From Chelonoidis abingdonii (lineage: Eukaryota; Chordata; Testudines; Testudinidae): a stretch of 64,000 nt of DNA. Below the pieces are notes generated by a model. That model worked only from the letters and a program-made list of their open reading frames with translations, was not told the origin of the DNA and searched no databases. The translations under genes and the position numbers were made by a program. This document shows, in pieces, positions 1 to 10,406 of this stretch (position 1 is its first letter; the number at the start of each line of letters is the position of its first letter). The stretch is taken from positions 129,552,865-129,616,864 of the forward strand of contig NC_133773.1 in assembly GCF_003597395.2 (NCBI RefSeq). Reading direction: 5' to 3'.

Positions 1-275
1 GGATTGTTCTTGTCCACATGCTTGTTGACCCCCTCAAAGAATTCTCATAGCTTGGTGAGGCATGATTTCCTTTTACAAAAGCTGTACTGACTCTTTCCCA
101 ACATACTGAGTTTAATCTATGTATCTGATAATTTTGTTCTTTACTATAGCTTCATCCAATTTTCCTGGTGCTGAAGATAGGCTTGCTGGCTGGTACTTGC
201 CAGAATCACCTCTGGAGCCTTTTTAAAATGTTGGCGGTACATTAGTCATCTGCTCCAGGGGCTGATTTAAGTGAT
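1..275 (-). mobile_element. CR1 LINE fragment, reverse transcriptase region
   Basis: Read on the minus strand this matches the CR1 open reading frame 2 just after the PxDWxxANVTPIFKKG motif of the reverse transcriptase, including the [13 protein letters not shown] and [27 protein letters not shown] stretches in decayed form. Stops and small indels break the frame. The element runs off the left edge of the window, so its 5' part (in sense direction, to about 275) is a truncation and the rest is outside. The family assignment rests on remembered CR1 protein motifs. Confidence 0.8.
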
Positions 276-544
276 ACGTCAGTAGAAGGACGCCTGCAGA
301 CTTCAAATATGTGTTTAATGAGGCTGCTAAAGCTTGGGATGACACACCTCACACATCAAACTAAAATGATTGCATTTCATTGCATTAAATAATGTCACAT
401 GATGAGGGAGTGTGGTCAAGTGCTTAAGGAGGCAAATGGCTTTGTGGATATATCTACACTGCAAAACAAAGGTGTGCTCCTAACTCGGGTTAGCTAACTG
501 CTTGAAGCCGAGACTGGCTAACAGGGCATGGATCACTCAAAATT

Positions 545-660
545 GCCTGTTCTGTTCATTCCCTCTAAAGCACCTGGCACTGGCCACTGGCAGAGAGAGA
601 ATACTGGGCTACATGGATCATTGGTTTGACCCAATATGGCCGTCATTCTGTTCTTACATA
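545..660 (+). mobile_element. CR1 3' UTR end fragment
   Basis: The stretch has the wording of the CR1 3' untranslated region that ends in a 'ggactagatggaccattggtctgacccagtatggccattctta'-like tail, here degraded (catggatcattggtttgacc, then ccaatatggccgtcattctg). It is a short 5'-truncated copy without coding sequence. Confidence 0.75.
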
Positions 661-752
661 ACCCAACTGAGCTAAATTGTGTTAAAAGAGCAGTAAAGAT
701 CCAGCAACTCTGCTCTTAACATTGATTAGCAGCTTGAGGTCAACCTAAGTTG

Positions 753-950
753 AGGGAGGAGGGATAGCTCAGTGGTTTGAACATTGGTCTACTGACCCCA
801 GGTTTGTGAGTTCAGTCCTTGAGGGGGCCACTTAGAGATCTGGGGCATAAATCAGTACTTGGTCCTGCTAGCAAAGTCAGGGGGCTGGACTCAATGACCT
901 TTCAGGGTCCTTCTAGCTCTGTGAGATAAGTATATCTCCATATATAGATA
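753..950 (+). mobile_element. tRNA-derived Pol III SINE (turtle Cry-like)
   Basis: The copy begins with a tRNA-like head (gggatagctcagtggtttga) and continues into the body ending in 'ggactcaatgacctttcagggtccttctagctctgtgagat'-like sequence. A second copy on the opposite strand lies at 5456-5647, so this is a dispersed family. The head resembles tRNA-Lys derived turtle SINEs; the subfamily is not resolved. Confidence 0.88.
765..818 (+). promoter_or_regulatory. Internal Pol III promoter (A and B boxes) of SINE
   Basis: The A box is tagctcagtgg at 765-775 and fits the TRGYNNANNNG consensus. The B box is gagttcagtcc at 808-818, which departs slightly from GGTTCGANNCC. Spacing is as in a tRNA gene. 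The copy is old, so activity is doubtful. Confidence 0.7.
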
Positions 951-1489
951 TTAGTCTGCTGTATACACTTGAACTCAAGCTGCTAACCCAAATGAAAAGC
1001 CAAGTTGCCATCTCTTCACTACTGTTTTAACCCCCATTTTTTTTCAGGATAAACACATCTTATGACTTCTCAGTTCTAGTTTTAGATCCACCCTAAACTA
1101 GCTCTATGTAACAGTTTACCCATCTGTGAATAAGGGCAGTTGATATTCTCCTGCCTCCCAGGGTGTTTGTGGGTCTTAATTCATCTTAACACAGCACTCA
1201 GCAATCTTTAGGTGAAAGTCACTTTGTAGGTGCAGTGAGCACTCAGTAGCACGCCCTGTTGTCATCAAACACAACATGATTCAGTCTATCAGTTCATTCA
1301 TGAGATATATTAAACACAAGCAGTTACCTTTAACAAAAATAATCATTTTAAAGGGGCAAACTTAAAGGGAAAAATCAATTTAATTTGTTAATGCTGTATC
1401 TGATCCTGAATTCACCCCCAGCATCTAAGTCTTAGACACTTGGTGGTAATCTTACAAACTAATGCATGTTTTGTACCACAAGAATGCAA
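951..1489. other. No gene or repeat recognised
   Basis: AT-rich sequence with many stops in all frames. I see no element ends, splice-site pairs or low-complexity tract of note. Confidence 0.5.
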
Positions 1490-1556
1490 TGACCTACAAC
1501 AATCAGATTAACTGATCCTAATGGTCCCTTTTGACCTTAGGATCTATAAATCTATG
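1490..1556 (+). mobile_element. CR1-type 3' tail
   Basis: Contains 'ctgatcctaatggtcccttttgaccttaggatctataaatctatg'-like wording, a diverged form of the CR1 tail 'tagatgatcataatggtcccttctggccttaaagtctatgaatctatg'. Only the last 65 or so bases are recognisable. Confidence 0.65.
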
Positions 1557-1711
1557 CAGGCTGCCACGGCACTCAACATATGTATTTGCCTTCTTATAAA
1601 ACTAGGACCAACCAAGGTTAATTTTGCTGATGACCAACATCAATAACTATCTGACTTATCAAACGTATTTTTCAAGCTCTGTTCAGCTGCTCTTCAGCTG
1701 CTCTACACAAT

Positions 1712-1904
1712 GAGCCAGATTTTCAAGTACCCCAAATAGTAGCAAGATTTTTCAAAAGTGCTTCGCTCCCAGCAACTCCCATAGTGATTCTTCTGACCTG
1801 ATTTTTCCAAAGATCTCTGTACCCAGCTTTCTGAGCTCTTTCAAAAATCAGGCCCCTTATTTTGGTGCCTAAATGGAAGTTGAACTCCTCTGAAAATCTA
1901 GCCA
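1712..1904. repeat. Imperfect palindromic element (MITE-like)
   Basis: The left end reads gccagattttcaagtac and the right end, reverse-complemented, reads ggctagattttcagagg, so the ends form an inverted repeat. It belongs to a group of short palindromic elements seen several times in this window (37821, 38093, 39982, 49434, 56683). The open frame at 1723-1905 on the minus strand is a shadow of this repeat. Confidence 0.6.
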
Positions 1905-1960
1905 AAATATTCCTTTTATAACTAAAAAGGAAAAAATAATATAACTATTAAAACTGACAT

Positions 1961-1977
1961 AAAGAAATTCTAGTATC
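1961..1977 (+). repeat. Target-site duplication, left copy
   Basis: aaagaaattctagtatc, identical to 2777-2793; the two copies bracket the Penelope-like insertion exactly. Confidence 0.88.
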
Positions 1978-2776
1978 GGGAGTAGCTGTGTTAGTCTATA
2001 TCCACAAAAACAACACGGAGTCCAGTGGCACCTTAAAGACTAACAGATTTATTTGGGCATAATCTTTCATGGGTAAAAAACCCACTTCTTCAGATGCATG
2101 GAGTGAAAATTACAGATGCTGGCATTATTATACATGAAGAGAAGGGAGTTACCTTACAAGTGGAGAACTGGAGGTGACAGGGCCAAGTCAATCAGGAAGA
2201 GGAGGAGTCAATACTAAGAGAGGGAGAGTTGCTTTTGCAGTGAGCCAGCCACTCCCAGTCCTTATTCAAGCCGAAATTAATGTTGTTAAATTTGCAAATG
2301 AATTTTAGTTTTGCAGTTTCTCTTTGAAGTCTATTTTTGAAGTGTTTTTTTTTTGTTCAAGCATGAATACTTTTAAATCTGTTATGGAATGTCCAGGAAG
2401 ATTGAAGTGTTCTCCTACTGGCTTTTGTATGTTACCATTCCTGATGTTTGATTTATGTCCATTTATTCTTTTACGTAGAGACTGTCTGTCTGGTTTGGCC
2501 AATGTACATGGCAGAGGGGCATTGCTGGCACATGATGGCATCTATCACATTACTAGATGTGCAGATGAATGAGTCCCTGATGGCGTCTTCCATGTGATTG
2601 GGTCCTCTGATGGTGTCGCTAGAGTAGATATGGGGACAGAGTAGGCAACGAGGTTTGTTACAGGGACTGGTCCTGGGTTAGTGTTTCTGTGGTGTGGTGT
2701 GTAGTTGCTGGTGAGTATTTGCTTCAGGTTGGGGGGGCTGTCTGTAAGCGAGGACTAACCTGCCTCCCAAGGTCTG
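1978..2776 (-). mobile_element. Penelope-like retroelement, 5'-truncated
   Basis: On the minus strand the insertion carries the end of the Penelope open reading frame with a GIY-YIG endonuclease remnant, a 3' untranslated part, and a terminal block (aaatctgttagtctttaagg ... gactaacacagctactccc) well known from turtle and crocodilian Penelope copies. It is flanked by an exact 17-bp duplication, aaagaaattctagtatc, at 1961-1977 and 2777-2793. The reverse transcriptase is missing, so this is a truncated dead copy. Confidence 0.85.
2305..2541 (-). pseudogene. Penelope GIY-YIG endonuclease domain, broken
   Basis: The minus-strand frame contains SLRKRINGHKS followed by KPVGEHFNLPGHSITDLKV, which fits the R-x3-R-x2-x-H and HFN-PGHS-DL positions of the GIY-YIG nuclease at the C-terminus of Penelope-like elements. 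The YIGQT half of the motif is encoded at 2492-2506 but in another frame: an extra gaca unit in the 'cagacagacag' stretch shifts the frame between the two halves. A Cys pair (CQQC) typical of these elements sits just upstream in that other frame. The domain normally nicks target DNA for insertion. The frameshift and missing reverse transcriptase mean the product is not functional. Confidence 0.75.
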
Positions 2777-2793
2777 AAAGAAATTCTAGTATC
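2777..2793 (+). repeat. Target-site duplication, right copy
   Basis: aaagaaattctagtatc, identical to 1961-1977. A perfect 17-bp match with nothing else shared outside supports insertion rather than chance. Confidence 0.88.
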
Positions 2794-3116
2794 TTTATCA
2801 TATAAGGCAAGTTCTTGGAGAGTTCTCTCACCTGCACTTTGCAGAGACACAGTGGAAGTATATCTCCTTAGTTCTCAATAAAGACAAGATAGTGTAATGG
2901 CAGAAAGAAGGAACTGTTGGGTTATGATTACAATTTTTTTCTACTCAGACCTAATATGGGCCTCATCCATTAACCGTGCAATGTCAATGAATTAGTTTGG
3001 ATCAATGCCATAGAAAATTATTTCTTATTAGGATCCCAAAGGGGAACCCACAGAAAAGCCCAGTGGATTCAGGGTAGTGAGAAAATCATGCCTCATCCAT
3101 TGCAGAACCCCTAGAG

Positions 3117-3508
3117 CAGGGGTGGCCAACCTATGGCTCCAGAGCCACATGCAGCTCTTCAAAAGTGACCTATGCGGCTCCTTGTGTAGGCACTGACTCC
3201 AGGGCTGGAGCTACAGGCGCCAACTTTCCAATGTGCTGTGCTCAACCCCTGGCTCTGCCACAAGCCCTGCCCCCACTCCACCCCTTCCCATGCCCTCCCC
3301 TGAGCCTGCAGTGTCCTTGCTCCTTCCTTTCCCCAGAGCCTCCTGCATGCTACGAAACAGCTGATCAGGAGGTGTGGGGAGGGCTGCCGGTTGGTGGGAG
3401 GTGCTGGGAAGGGGCAGGGAAACTGATGGGGGCGCTGCTGACATATTACTGTGGCAATGCACATTGGTCAATTCTGGCTCTTTCTCAGGCTCAGATTGGC
3501 CACCCCTG
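3117..3508. mobile_element. hAT MITE (392 bp) with 8-bp duplication
   Basis: The ends are inverted repeats: caggggtggccaac at the left and ttggccacccctg at the right. The 8-bp direct repeat ccctagag flanks it exactly at 3109-3116 and 3509-3516, the size made by hAT transposases. The inside is CpG-poor, GC-rich and non-coding, so it is a non-autonomous copy; the open frames on both strands at 3159-3560 are shadows of its GC-rich interior. Confidence 0.92.
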
Positions 3509-3519
3509 CCCTAGAGACT

Positions 3520-5455
3520 TCTATTGCAATGGTGGTGGTGGGGGGCGGAGGGCTCTGTGAACTTTGTAAAGAATGGGCTTGTGCAGAGACATGCCTGCCC
3601 CTTTAAGAGAGAGAATTTACTTATCATTGTGCCTCCCATTTTCTGAATCTGCCTTTGTGAGAAACACTTGGGCTTGGCTATAGTCACAAATCGGCCTCAG
3701 TTTAACTGAGATTTTTAGTGAGACCATGGTGGTGCGCTGCTGGCACAGAACACTGATCAGCCTTAAAGCTGCATTATTTAGTCTGCCAAACTTCCAAGGC
3801 ATGACAGGAAAATGGCGACTATCGTGCCTTCTAGTCCCTGCAAGGTCCAGCTGCCGTATTTGCATCACAAATAACCAAACATTCGACTAGAATATAATCT
3901 GGGCTACTGGGGAAAGCGTAGGGACTCTCTCTGTGGGCAGCTCACCGCTCCTACAGCTGCACTCCTCCTCCTTCCTGATTCCCCTTCCCCCGCAGAGTCC
4001 CATTTTCCAACCTGTCAGCTCTGATGCCCTAATACTGCAATGCATGAAGGATGACTTCGGCCCTGTTTTACTAGGCCCACATTGAAGGTAAATGTTTATC
4101 GTACAGAATAATAATAAAAGGGTGAAAATCACCTGCCTAGTCAAATTCTGCTATCAATTACAAATGTAACCCGCTTTCTTGCTTGAACGTTAGTGACAAT
4201 GGAACAGCACCCATTGGATAGAAACTGCTCTTAAAGGAAACAAAAAATGAACTTGCACTTTTTTCCCCCTCTTGCTTTCTGACTTATAAAGAGGACTTGA
4301 ATGAGTTGTGGGGTTTAAAGAACATTTTTTAGAATTCAATTGATTTTTTCCATTAACTCAGGTTTGGGTCTCCCCTGGAAGACCTAATGGCTGGCTGGGA
4401 AACTGTGACATCAGAGAAACCAGGCAACCGAAACCCAAAGCACTGAGCAGGGAGGTGGTTGTTCAGTCAGGCTCTTTAAAAGGCAGACTGGCCTTTGTCT
4501 CGTACTCCATTTCATTCTTGCCTGCCCCGTATTCAGGGCCATATGATTTACTCAGTGAATCATGCTCAGCAGCCGTATTCACAAGCTGGAATGAATTTAT
4601 CTTCGTCTGCTGGCCAATTACACCAACTGCCTCCACTATTGTTTGTTTTCTTCTGTGGCATCCCTCTTCAGTTACCGCTAACAGTGTTCCTTTTGAGCAG
4701 GGATGGTTTTTCTGGCACTCAGGCCTGCCGGCCTGCCAATCTAATGGACCATATCAGTTATCTAACTACTTGTAAGGGCTCCAATTTCAGGACAGCGTGC
4801 AGTTGCTGTGGCCACCTGTAACAAGCTGTTGTGGGCACGTACCGCTGCCTTTATTGGCTAGAACATGTCATTCTTCCGCAAGTGTATCTTTTTTAAGTTG
4901 CCTCATCCTCTGGTGCATGGGGGGCTACACGGCCAGCCATAATGAGCTGATGTGTGTCTGTGGCTGAAAGTGTAGTGAGATGGTCAGTGTAGGGCATCTG
5001 TGTAGGGCACAGCTTGTTCAGTGTAGGATGTGGGACTTCTGCTGTTGGCTGGGCTGAGTCAGCACAAAACGTGCAGACAGAAAGAGGAGCCCCCTTCTGT
5101 TGCCTCCAAAATGTTCAGACACTCCATTTGTCTGTAAGCCTGAGATCCATTGTGCAAATCTGAGTGGAGAGGGGGCCATTACAATGAACAGAATTGCGGG
5201 TGAATTCGAGGCACATGTTATGCCAAATGAGGTGGGAAGATCTGCAGCAGGGAATTTGCTGTCCATGCGTATTGTTAAATGCCCCAAAAACTTTATTAAC
5301 CCAGAGTTAAGGTGGTCCAGAGCGGCCCCGTGCCCTTCCTGAATATGGAGAATGGCTAACTTAAACCTTGGAAAGTCAGCAGGTACAAAGTTAAGGTACA
5401 TGCTACCCCTGTAATGCAGCCTTCACTCTATCACACACAGACTACCATTCTATAA
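3520..5455. other. Unresolved region with one candidate exon
   Basis: No mobile element is recognised. Two places are notable: a candidate exon at 4537-4771 (listed separately) and 5090-5345, where both strands are open for 80 to 127 codons without recognisable motifs. The rest has stops in all frames. Confidence 0.4.
4537..4771 (+). other. Candidate exon, unidentified
   Basis: A pyrimidine-rich tract with a good acceptor (cctgccccgtattcag) ends at 4536 and a strong donor-like gtaagg begins at 4772. Between them the frame that starts with GGC at 4537 is open and its first part is rich in Gln, Ser and His (for example MIYSVNHAQQPYSQAGMNLS), a composition seen in transcription-factor activation regions. 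I do not recognise the gene. A second frame is open almost to the same donor, which weakens the case. There are no neighbouring exons I can recognise, so chance remains likely. Confidence 0.25.
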
Positions 5456-5647
5456 TATATGGAGACACACCTATGTCATAGAGCTGGAAGGGACCTTGAA
5501 AAGTCATTGAGTCCAGCCCCCTGCCTTCACTAGTAGGACCAAGTACTGATTTTTGCCCCAGATCCCTAAAGTGGCCCCCTCAGCGATTGAACTCCCAACC
5601 CTAGGTTTAGCAGGCTAATAGCTCAAACCACTGAGTTATCCCTCCCC
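5456..5647 (-). mobile_element. tRNA-derived Pol III SINE (turtle Cry-like)
   Basis: Reverse-oriented copy of the same family as 753-950. The A box on the minus strand covers 5628-5638 (complement of ccactgagtta) and the B box 5585-5595 (complement of gattgaactcc). The body contains the 'agctggaagggacc ... gtccagccccctg' segment in reverse orientation. Confidence 0.88.
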
Positions 5648-5649
5648 CT

Positions 5650-8125
5650 CCTCTACCTTTACAGATGCTGTTGGAACACTTTGAGAACAGAGCACATGAG
5701 CATAGTCAGATAGCATCTAACACCTTCTCTTTGCTGAGGCAAAATTTGGGTTTGGGTCAGGCATGGCAAACAGCAGCTGTCTACATCTGGCCTGCATTCA
5801 ACCACGGAGCATACTCCACTGCAACCACCCCAAACATGCAAAATATTACCATCCTTCCCCTGAGCCCTAGCGACCACTCTCATGTATGGCTCCGGACTGC
5901 TGACAGTCCCCATGGCAGGAAGACATTCTGGTGTAAAATAAGGCAAACTTGATCCCTCAAGTTACTTGAGCACTTTTCTTCACATTATAGTCACAGCTCT
6001 GCCAAGCTACTCCACCTAATCCTGCCTCCGTTCAATGCAGCTACACCTAACACAGTGAATGCAGCTGGAGTGCATGCAGATAAATCTGGAATTTATATCT
6101 TTGGAACACGACACACGCACTGGCACATTCTCTTAGTCCTTCCTCCCATCTACATATTACAGATAGATTGATTTTAAACTCCCATTGATTCCATTTCACT
6201 CCTGGTCTTTCACTGGAAATGTGAGAGCTTTGTACCAAGACTCAGGTATGGAGTAACTCAAGGTTTAGTAAAGTTATTGCATTTGGCATCAGTCAGTGGG
6301 GAAAACTGATGCAGGGCTTTTGTTTGATTCCCACCGTTTCTGCCCCTTGGCTGTTTGGCAGTATGCATGTGTAATTACATGTGAAAATGAAGCATGAGTG
6401 TGTATTTTGCATGCTTATTTATGCAGCTGTCTTTTTGAAAATCTGACCCTTAAGTGTCACTATTGGGTTTCAGTGTCAGCCCCGCTTTAAGATGAATGGG
6501 GGAGCTCATAGCTCTCAGAGCCATTGCTTCTCCCTGTTGGACAGCCTTAATTCTGTTCACACTTGGTAGGTTATCTTTGCTATGAGAAGGGCCAGAAACT
6601 TACTTGAAAAAAATAAAGATGGCATTTTGCAACATCACGAGGCCCAGACGATAAACTGGGCTGGTCATTTGACACCCCTCCACTCGCCTGTTCATGACCA
6701 TATAAAGAAGTCTGGCTGTTCCAGCCATGGATTAACATGTGGATCTATGACTTTTGATAAATTTTGATACAAAGAGCCAGCGGTTAACACAGTGAGCACC
6801 CTGCCTCCGCCCTCACCACACAACATTGTTTGCAAATAGAACCTCTGTAGAGCGTTCCTTGGTTCCTAGGTGTCTTCTAGTACTCAGGGAGAGGCATGCA
6901 ATCGCTGGGATGAATTGGGATCTGGGGCAGATCCAGAGTCCCAGATATGAGGCAATCAAGTGGGAGAGCGGGGAGCTGCTAGTTCTGCCAGCTGCGAGGG
7001 AGTTATTTTTGCTTGTGCCTGGATGATGACCAGACCGCTTGCTTAAAGGAGGAAGCAGAGAGAGGAGGATTAAAGCAAGGATGATTGATGGTTTAAGGAA
7101 ACTAAATAAACCTGACTTGTGAGGAAGGGTCTCATGATAGGGCAGCCATGTTGGGAAGAGAGAGAAACCACGTAACATAGAGAGGAGCTAGCTACAGAAG
7201 GAAAAATGTGGTTTTTGGTGAGCTAGGGAGTCCCGTGCCTCCTCTGAAAACTGGCCTCTGGATTGCTGGTGACAACATTCCTAAACTTGTTCTAGTGCCT
7301 GTTGATGGTAGCTCTCAGTCTATAGGTTTCAGCTGGGAAAGCTCCCAACTAGTTAAGGACTAGATTAGTTCCTTAGCTCTCTAGCTAAAGCAGTTACCAC
7401 ATGGGAAGAAATGCTTCTTGCTGCTGGATCAGGATCTCCTGCCTGTTTTAAGGCTTTTATAGAATAAGAAATAGGGATTTAGGACATTTAGAGTTATTTT
7501 GGGTAGGGTCTGGGCCTGTTCCTGAGTACCTCTGTGGGGAGAGGTACCACAGAGGCAGAAACTTTTTTTCCACTTTTTGTAATGCAAAAATCTATAAGCC
7601 CAGCATGGGGTAGTGTGGACTTTGATCAAGAACATCAGTTCCCTCCTACAGCTGCTGAGGGAACCAGGCCATGATCTGAACCAGAGAATCATCAACCCTT
7701 AGGTAGGTAGTCAGGGCCATTGTCTGGAAGATACCTATCTGCTGACTGTGTCCTAAAGTGATGGGATACTTTGCTCTCCACTACTACCAAATACATCACC
7801 TTCGCCAGCTAGCCAGGGCCCCCACACGGTATGTGTACCGACAGGACATTATTTCTCTCTGCTCTAAGTCACGGGGTTGGGCAGTTGTGACCCTAAGAGT
7901 ATTCGTTTGCATTGTTAATTAACGTTTACCTTTTGTTTAATACAATTACTCGGTCTGATATACTGTATGTCTCTGTTATTCCTTCCATACATGAGGTGGC
8001 TGGATCAGGATTAGACAGCAAGTTAGAATTTTTTCTCTTCTAAGCAGCACTGTGGCACTTTTGCCAGGAAGGTACGCGGGAGGTGGAGGCACCACCAAAT
8101 GATTGAGTATCAGGACAAGTGAAAG
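5650..8125. other. No gene or repeat recognised
   Basis: About 2.5 kb without recognisable elements. Short open frames of 60 to 121 codons occur on both strands (for example 6813-7178 minus) but lack motifs, and no consistent splice-site arrangement is visible. Confidence 0.45.
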
Positions 8126-8279
8126 AAATCACTGAAAAGGGCAGTGTGAGGAAGTAGAATCGCTGCTACATTCACTGGGAGGTCGGTAATACAAAATCCA
8201 ATGGCCAATTGACGACACTGGTATGTTGATGGTTTTGCACAAAACTCGGAGCACGAAAAACACCAACACTTAACAGAAG

Positions 8280-8880
8280 CACCATGTGAAGGTTGTTGTC
8301 TTGATCCTCTCCTTTCAACCACCAGCAAGCTCATGGAACGAGTGCTGCTGATAACATCAAAGACATCCTCCCAGCAGAGAAGGCAGGATTTTGCCCGAAG
8401 AGGAACTGCTGTGACCAAGTAACTTCACTTACTGGCCACATTGAGGCAGGATTCCAACATAAGTTGAAGACAGGGATCACTGTTGGGAGACAGGGCCTCT
8501 TCCTCAAGATCTCCCATGTCATTCACTGCTGGCGAATGATCAGCCTGTTGGTGGCAATGAGTGGGGACTGCTGCTTAATTTATACCTTAATGGCCAGAAT
8601 AGTAAACCAAGAACTCTTAACTTGGGCATCCCTCAGGGCTCGGTCCTGGCCCCGATACTTTTTAATCTATACACCGTGGATATTCCAGTGACAGAGTCAA
8701 GGAAATTCATGAATGCAGATGACATTGCCCTAGCTGTTCAGCTTACAAGCCTTCCTACCATCAGCTGCACCCTAACCCGAGATCTTAGCACAATGACTGA
8801 TTATTTCCAACACTGGAAATTTAGACATAATCTCCAAAAAATCCATGGTAACCGCTTTCCATCTGAACAATAAAATGGCT
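8280..8880 (+). pseudogene. LINE reverse transcriptase domain, broken
   Basis: In shifting frames one can read KLMERVLL (about 8328), then DILPAEKAGFCPKRNCCDQV (about 8362-8422), then SLTGHIEAGFQHKLKTG, and at 8622 an open frame with GIPQGSVLAPILFNLYTVDI followed by a catalytic box NADDIALAVQ, in which the usual Tyr or Phe of (Y/F)xDD is replaced by Asn. Next comes a DYFQHWKFRHNLQK thumb-proximal segment. These are blocks of a LINE reverse transcriptase in the expected order. At least two frameshifts and internal stops separate them. Confidence 0.75.
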
Positions 8881-9480
8881 AACACCAAACTCGATGTGCA
8901 GTTCTATGGTGAGAGCATCAGCCACGAGGCTAATCCAAGACACACTGGACTGGAGTTTGACCTTTTGACAACTCCTCGAGAACACCTGTGATATGGTCAG
9001 GTCTCGTGTCGTACTTATCAGAAAATTGGCTGGAACATCATGGGGCTCCAGTCCACGGACCTTATGAACCGCAACGATTGTCTTGGCATATTCTGCAGCT
9101 AAATATTGTGCACCAGTGTAGTCTCAGAGCAGTCACACTCAACTTCTTGACACTCAACTCAACAGTGCTATGTGCATAGTGTCAGGGATGCTCAAATCGA
9201 CTCCTGGTCCTATCGCACAACCAGCCTCCACAGATTAGAAGAGTTACTGAGACATCTCACTTTCTTAACCATGTCAATACAAACATGAGGATCCCGCTGC
9301 ATGATGACCTGCGGAACCTGCTAAAGATGAGATTAAAATCCCGTGAATCTCTATGGAATCATATCAAGACCATTACACCCAGTTTCGATGCTGAGGCTCT
9401 ATAGAGAGCCACATGGAGCATTTCAACCCATCAAAACACACAGCTCATCACTGACCCTGCTGAGGAACCACCAGGTTTTG

Positions 9481-9720
9481 ATTTATGTCAGAGAGACTGG
9501 TGCAGATTGAACTGCATCAGGACATCTCATGGGAGATGTGGACAAATCCTCTTTAAATGGAAAATAAGGCAAACACCTGTATATAACTGTGGTCACCAGG
9601 CTCAAACAATGAAGCAAATCATATCTGAGGTTGCCCTTCAGTTTTTTTGCTGGAGGCTTGAAGGACATTCACCAGTTCACTGCTGTGGCAATGTGCTGGC
9701 TATCAAACTTAGGAATACTA
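9481..9720 (+). pseudogene. LINE C-terminal Cys/His domain, broken
   Basis: The frame at 9507 reads WCRLNCIRTSHGRCGQILFK and then a CGHQAQTMKQIISE stretch, matching the WxxLNRIRTGxGRC ... CxCGxxxQTMxHIxxECP region found at the C-terminus of this LINE type. A frame change near 9630 moves the remainder (about FFAGGLKDIHQFTAVAMCWL) to another frame. This region is thought to bind nucleic acid; that role is family knowledge, not shown here. Confidence 0.72.
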
Positions 9721-9754
9721 CCTACCCAAGCCATACAAAAGAAGAAGAAAAAAA

Positions 9755-10403
9755 TCACTCAGCGAAGGCTGAACCCATACGTGTTCTTCAACCCCGTAAA
9801 AAGAGTGACGCCAGAGGGGGTAACTGGGTAGCATAGGAGCACGACACAAAGGCTGGGAGTTTATTTTCCATGTCACATGCATGAGAGTTAGCTGATGGTG
9901 TGTTTCTATACGTAGCCATGGGTTGTAATGGACACTATTGGATATAGTTGTAAATTAGCTGGAAAGTTACTGGGTTACGTCATTGCTGACAGTGAATGAA
10001 AAACATGTGCTAATTGCAAATGGTACTCAGTCTCTTTGGATTGCTGAGCGGGGCTGGGTTCTTCCTGGTTCAGTTATTTAAAATATTTTGGGGTGATTTT
10101 GTCAAGTTGTAGATTTGTAATTTGGTGATATGCACTGAAATGTGACTCTCTGAAAATGGCATTGCAGGGTTTCCCTGTCTGTCATTGAATCTCGATCAAA
10201 TACGCCAAGTTTATAAGTAAAAAGTGACCTTGTAATTTGCTTTCCTTGCAAACTCATCTTGGGATCTGAAAGTCAAGCTGGGTTCTTTCTGGTTCATGAA
10301 TTGTCAACAGTAACCCTGAGTCAGCTGGGGTGTAGTTATACCAGAAGGTCTAAGTGTGTGCACATCTGTAAACACAGTTAGAGGAATACACCCTGACAGC
10401 ATC
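9755..10403. other. No gene or repeat recognised
   Basis: Ordinary AT-rich sequence between the LINE tail and the Harbinger element; no motif or repeat seen. Confidence 0.5.
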
Positions 10404-10406
10404 TTA
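10404..10406 (+). repeat. Harbinger TTA target-site duplication (left; right at 12408-12410)
   Basis: tta directly precedes the left terminal repeat and directly follows the right one. Three bases alone would be weak evidence but they agree with the terminal-repeat boundaries. Confidence 0.8.

Larger units (their letters stand above)
8134..9751 (+). mobile_element. Non-CR1 LINE, 5'-truncated (Jockey-like resemblance)
   Basis: The insertion holds a decayed reverse transcriptase and C-terminal Cys/His region that differ from CR1: the pattern PQGSVLAPxLFNLYTxDIP, a degenerate xADD box and a C-terminal Cys-His cluster with the QTM-HI-ECP pattern are of the Jockey / X-element kind. It ends in an A-rich tail (acaaaagaagaagaaaaaaa). 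A possible 8-bp duplication, aaatcact, lies at 8126-8133 and 9752-9759. The clade is not resolved from memory. Many stops and shifts make it inactive. Confidence 0.75.

Noticed and set aside
765..818. tRNA gene
   Set aside because: Only A and B boxes of a SINE head; no full cloverleaf, and the SINE body follows.
3159..3560. Frames of 86 to 131 codons on both strands
   Set aside because: They lie inside the hAT MITE at 3117-3508.
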